NCBI GenBank assembly: GCA_002633005.1
Contig: NMRA01000072.1
Coordinates: forward strand, 979,957 to 1,043,956
Length of the DNA: 64,000 nt
Reading direction: 5' to 3'
From: Phoronis australis
Taxonomy: Eukaryota; Phoronida; Phoronidae
Part shown: positions 59,603 to 64,000 of the stretch, piece after piece
Layout: every line of letters begins with the position of its first letter
Numbering within the stretch: the first letter of the stretch is position 1
Notes under the pieces: model-generated
Database searches by the model: none
What the model was told of the DNA's origin: nothing
Seen by the model: only the letters and a program-made list of their open reading frames with translations
Translations under genes and position numbers: made by a program

Positions 59603-61499
59603 TAATGAATAAGTCCCGAAATTATCAAAAGAATATTTATATAGAACAACATCAGCTTTTAATTACATAGCAACATTTTCTTTAAGACGAAAACATTCAG
59701 GTGTATTTGTCCTATCCGTATTTTAACGTTTTATCCTGAGCGCCGTGGGTGCCCCTTGTTTTCTTCCCTTCCTCGTTGTCAGAAATCGATTCATGGCGGG
59801 TGCAGGAAGATACCACTAATGGTTCGCTTGGTGCGCGATCATTGCGTGAACTTGGAATCCTGCTTAATCTCAAGATCGCGTACGCGTGAACTTGGAATTG
59901 AATGTTGGGCAATCAATTGAAATTTTTGTTCAGTGTCGGCGATTGTGCAAGAACGAGCTGCCCAGCAACAGTCCAGTGAGACAGCGTCCTCCAGTGCAGC
60001 ACCTGCCACTTTCAGGCACTCGTAAGTTTGTCATTTGGACAATTCTCAGTAAAAACCAACTAGTCTACACGCATGGCATTCACTTCAACCCTTGGTTTAG
60101 TTAGGCCAACGGCCGGGGGGGTGGGTCACTCATATATTGACAAGATGCCCGGGCAGCCGTGTACCAAAAATTGCAGATAGGTAGTACTTTTTCAGCAAGG
60201 TTTTGTTATGCAGGCACGGGATCCAATATGCCCCTAATCAATTAGCAGACCTGGTGGACTGCAACGGGGGGGGGGAGTTCTGTGGGCACTTAATTGTCAT
60301 CGAGTGACCCACGGGGCCTACTGACTTCACTGTCACTCGAGTGCTCCCCCATTGCGTACAGACTTAAGGTAGGTGGATACACAAAAAAATAATTTTGACT
60401 GTTTTTTTACATTTTTATGTCATCCTAATCTTTAATTCTTGATGCACAGTATAATGAAGAAAAATAAAATCATTCTGAAAATCCAAAGTTGTTTTTTAGC
60501 TATATTTGACCAAGCCTCAGTAAGTCGTATGGCTTGAGTGCTCACCAGCTCAGTGATTGACAACTGGGGCGGAGCTCATATACAAGGACACTAACTCTAA
60601 TCTAACCCTGTCAACAAGCATTGCGTAACCGGGCAATCGAGAGTGCTGTACCAGCTGATATTGGTGTTGTAGCAAGACCAAGAATAAAATAACTCTATTT
60701 TTTACCATGTGAAAGTTGGTAGTGAAATGGTGAACTAGCTCCTGTTCCGAGCCTGAGCCTGTTTGTGCATCTGCAAAGTACGCCAAGTCCTACCTAAGCC
60801 ATCACTGCACTCAGCTTGAGGAGTCAGTGCAGAAATTGTGCAAGTATAACAGAAGTCGGTAATATGAGGTAAGGTGTCTTGCGAGAGGACGCCGAGCATC
60901 GACGTGGGTGGTGTTGCACGATTCGGTGAGAGTGCATGCATGCGCTGTGAAGACAAGCCGCGCGCGGTACACATTGACAACTACATGCCGTCAGAGTAAA
61001 AGAGTCTTCGCAGATAAACCGTGCTTATGTGCTGGGAACGCGCCGTGGAGAAACTAGGCTGTCAAACCCAGAGGATTTTTTAACTTGCTACTGGTCGTAA
61101 CCCAAAGAATTAGAGAGATGACCCAGTGTTCAACATAACAAAAATTTTCTAGTGCATAGATTCAAACGTAACCCTGAATTAAAACTCATGATATTATACG
61201 ATTCTAGAGGAAAGCAATATAAGAAACTTTAATAACTTGAGAATCTCACCCAAGCGAACCTATTTGCGCAGAAAGTGATATTTTCTTACCCCAAAGTCCA
61301 TTCGGTACAGGCACGTAAAAATGTTGAACCATTACTATGAAAGGAGTTCTTTATTCTCGTCGCCAATAGACAGTAACGCGGTAATTTGATACAACACATA
61401 TATTGGTTGATGATAATATTGGAATACTAACAAATAGGTCTGTGTTTTTGGTGAGTGTTCCTCGCACAACGCATTGTCCTTTCAATATTCTAATGTAGT
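59603..61499. other. non-coding stretch between foldback element and transposase relic
   Basis: Contains a copy (59848-59900) of the TGAACTTGGAA-flanked repeat seen at 25468-25520 and a small GC-rich inverted-repeat element (60111-60318). No gene is recognised. Confidence 0.5.
60111..60318. mobile_element. 208-bp inverted-repeat element
   Basis: The left end GGCCGGGGGGGTGGGTCACT is matched by the right end GAGTGACCCACGGGGCC, about 17 paired bases with mismatches in the G-run. An internal G-run lies near 60266. Confidence 0.5.
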
Positions 61500-63330
61500 T
61501 GCCTCTTTGTGTATATATGCTTACTCTTCAACGGCTCCCTTGAAGGCTTGAAAATCTGTGCTTGACTTGTTGTTTTTTGCTGCCTGCATAAAGGTGATCA
61601 ACCTACTGTAGCCATCCACCCCACCATGAATGAGTAATGTCAGTAGTAGTAAATGGGAATGAACGTAGAGGTAAACGCTTGAATGTAATGAAAAGCCGAC
61701 AGAGTAGTTCAATTTTTTAAAACTTGACATAAAATTGACACAATCTCACGCACATTAAGCTTTTTGTTGTTACAAATGGGAAACATTTCAATGACTGCAC
61801 TGACGCGTTGTTACAAAGGCTGCACTCTTGAATTAGGCATTTGTAGCATAAAAGTACGAAAATGGAGTACCTCACCAAATTAACATATACCTTATTAACT
61901 TATGGTTCCCGTCTATATGCCAAAGAGAGTTGGGGGCGCGTACATTGTAAGTGCGCCTGTGTAGTTGCGCACCAACTGAGCGCATGGCGCATCTGGCAGG
62001 ATCAACTCGGTGAAGTGATGCTCTGACCCTTGATCGTGGTACAAAAACGCCCTTGCCTTGTAGGCGAGCTTTCACAGCATTTGGGCCGATTTTTCTGTTT
62101 CCTTCAATGGCCCGTTCAACCTCCATGTCTAAGTCTTCGTTATACAGATCACATGGGGTTCTTTTAAAAATACCATATTCTCTGAAATACAATCGAAACA
62201 AAAGTTGGCAAAATAATTTTCTGTTGGTGAAGAAAATTCCTCAAGAGGCTGTGAAGAAAAAACTGTATGACAGTGTCTGGCAACAAAAGTATAGCCGTAA
62301 TCTAACAACAATAACACAATTAGCTAATTTACAGTAACAGCATCAGTAGCGAGTGCAATAGATACCTAAAACTACATATTTAGGTGAATGGCATGGTATT
62401 TTCGTGAATGATTTCATATCTAAATTAAATGTAATTACCAAAAGCATCAAACCTTTTTCTAATATTTCATATAGATCTCTATCAAATGAGAATAAACTTC
62501 ATTTTCAAACTTTCTTATTCAAGATAATTTGCATACAGATTCCGATTTGTGGGGGTAAACTGGGCCTACAAATCAACCCGTTTCAACTTGGAGAAGCGGA
62601 ATCCCACACTAAGGAAGTATGGTCAGTTTAGTGCGAGCTTAATTTACATATCAGTTTCTAAATGTTTTAATGTTCTCCATTGATATTCGGTTTCTCTCTT
62701 GTTTGATCAAGTTTAGTAATAGCATTAAAACCACACTTTGTATGAACAGAAATAATGCATACTTTCATCATCTTGGCATTTTATGCTGCATTTCCAACTA
62801 AAACTTACCTAAGTCTCGATTTCACAGTGTCCACTGACACCCCCAGGCAATTCGCTATGGCTCGGTTGGTCATCTTTGCTTTACTTAAAAACGAGTTGTT
62901 CTTTGGATATGTTCTTCTTTGGACCTCCTATTTTCCCATTACACATCCAAGGTGCTGTGTATCCAGATAGAGCTACAATTGACCAGAGTACAGATATTTA
63001 ATTTTCCATAGATCAAAACTATAACATGCATTACACTTTAAAACAAGTTTATTTCACCAAGAAATTTATTTTTTCACAGAAAACAATTGCAAATGTACAG
63101 AGTAGCCTGTGCTTAAATATTGAAGAATAGGTGATTATACATTATTTTTGGATGTAGGCACATGGGCCTTATTTGCACAGAAGATTTTAAGTACCTAACT
63201 GCTATGTTGCACAAGGTACCTGTGTTATTTACTTTCCAGTAATGTTTTTGCCTCATGACGTAGTTGTGACAGGAGACCAGTAATACGCTCCGACTCGCTG
63301 TCTGTGCATAGACTGCCATTGGCTCTAAAC
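61500..63330 (-). pseudogene. integrase-core (rve-like) transposase gene, intron-containing and broken
   Basis: Four exon-like blocks on the minus strand. A 5' block (about 63233-63330) reads ERITGLLSQLRHEAKTLL. A helix-turn-helix block (about 62820-62931) reads GPKKNISKEQLVF, then in another frame KAKMTNRAIANCLGVSVDTV. The next block (about 61893-62179, acceptor tttcag at its start) reads REYGIFKRTP to RRTYNVRAPNSLWHIDGNHK. The last (about 61510-61650) reads LIHGGVDGYSRLITFMQAAK. Such multi-exon integrase-core proteins are widespread, probably transposon-derived, in invertebrates and fish; the D in HIDGNHK and the D in GGVDGYS fit catalytic-core positions. The frameshift in the second block and the absence of the remaining C-terminal part indicate a relic. 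Confidence 0.65.
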
Positions 63331-64000
63331 ATAAGTCATCAATTATTCACATCTGAAATAACATGTAATGTAGACCCAGTCAACAGATAGACAGCGACAG
63401 TTTAATTTGAATTTCGTTCATGCTCCTTCCCAAATTAGGCTGCCTGTCGACCTAGTACAACTGTGAGGTATGATGTGAAGCACAATTCGTTAATCGATAC
63501 ATATGCATGATTCTAAAGTGATCATAGCATTTTCGCCAAGTCAAGATAGAGTTCCCCGTTACGCGTTGACAACAACAAGCGTAGTCTTTATACAGCAAAT
63601 TTATCGTGGAGTTCCTTTAGTAAAGTCGACAGTGTACCCACAGTCGGCCCCTAAATAAAAATTGACGGATCTTAACCATTTCAGTCTCGGACACAAACAG
63701 TAAGTCAAATGAAGGGTATAGCTGTGCTTGCGTTAGCATTCAGCAAAATGCAGACGCCGGATACATGTGTACGCCGACGCTAGTAAGATGACTTACAGTC
63801 AGGGAGACAAATTTACGGAATTTTCGTAATCAATGGAACATTGAGTCTGAGACAACTTTTTTAAGTACAGTCACTGAATTTGTTGGTATGTTAATTTTCC
63901 ACCAGCATCAGTGGTGGATTTAGAGCGGTGCCAAGGGGGCCATGGCCCCCCTAAAATTCTAGCAGATTACATTTGGCAGTTCGGGGGTGCGAATGCCTGA
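63331..64000. other. right-end non-coding sequence
   Basis: No gene recognised. The last 90 bases are a GC-rich dispersed repeat. Confidence 0.5.
63910..63998 (+). repeat. GC-rich dispersed repeat, copy 2
   Basis: GTGGATTTAGAGC, then GGGGGCCATGGCCCCCCTAA, then ATTTGGCAGTTCGGGGGTGC. Inverse of 52480-52570. The core is a self-complementary GGGGGCCATGGCCCCC. Confidence 0.65.

Overview
This window looks like nuclear DNA of an invertebrate animal, probably a highly heterozygous one. It is AT-rich, its genes are split by GT-AG introns of about 0.1 to 14 kb, and it holds many small terminal-inverted-repeat elements, tRNA-derived SINE fragments and minisatellites. The proteins are animal housekeeping families close to vertebrate orthologues in length and splice phase. 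The species cannot be fixed from the sequence. Runs of N (29785-30005, 47481-47826) and single Ns (19617, 35871, 38721, 52394) mark assembly joins.

Layout: DAD1 (+, 1343-5050; two coding exons; oligosaccharyltransferase subunit) is convergent with AMFR/gp78 (-, 12430-26332; 13 coding exons; ER ubiquitin ligase). AMFR is head-to-head with GINS3/PSF3 (+, 26784-30764; three coding exons; replicative helicase subunit). The two start codons are 451 bases apart, and a consensus E2F-type site lies 34 bases before the GINS3 ATG. GINS3 is convergent with AACS (-, 33883-51804; 16 coding exons; acetoacetyl-CoA synthetase). Beyond AACS are a decayed CR1/Jockey-type LINE (about 52630-54495) and a fatty-acid-binding-protein gene (-, 54768-57956; four exons). 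The right end holds a long foldback element (58338-59602) and a broken, intron-containing integrase-core transposase gene (about 61500-63330, -). DAD1 and AMFR both act at the ER membrane (N-glycosylation and ER-associated degradation); no operon-like relation is implied. AACS and FABP are both lipid-related and lie in tandem on the same strand.

Two observations stand out. First, AACS exons 13-15 appear twice, but the arrangement is best read as two haplotypes interleaved by the assembler: haplotype 1 is interrupted at a TTAA site by a mobile element whose first visible reading frame resembles a THAP-domain start, and an allelic contig with the empty TTAA site was placed in the resulting gap. 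Second, a repeat family with a roughly 140-bp internal period carries arrays of a motif close to the CTCF core (CCACTAGGTGGCGC type). The array at 16.2-17.5 kb and the array at 28.8-29.5 kb are in opposite, convergent orientations. They enclose the upstream part of AMFR, the shared AMFR/GINS3 promoter and two of the three GINS3 exons.
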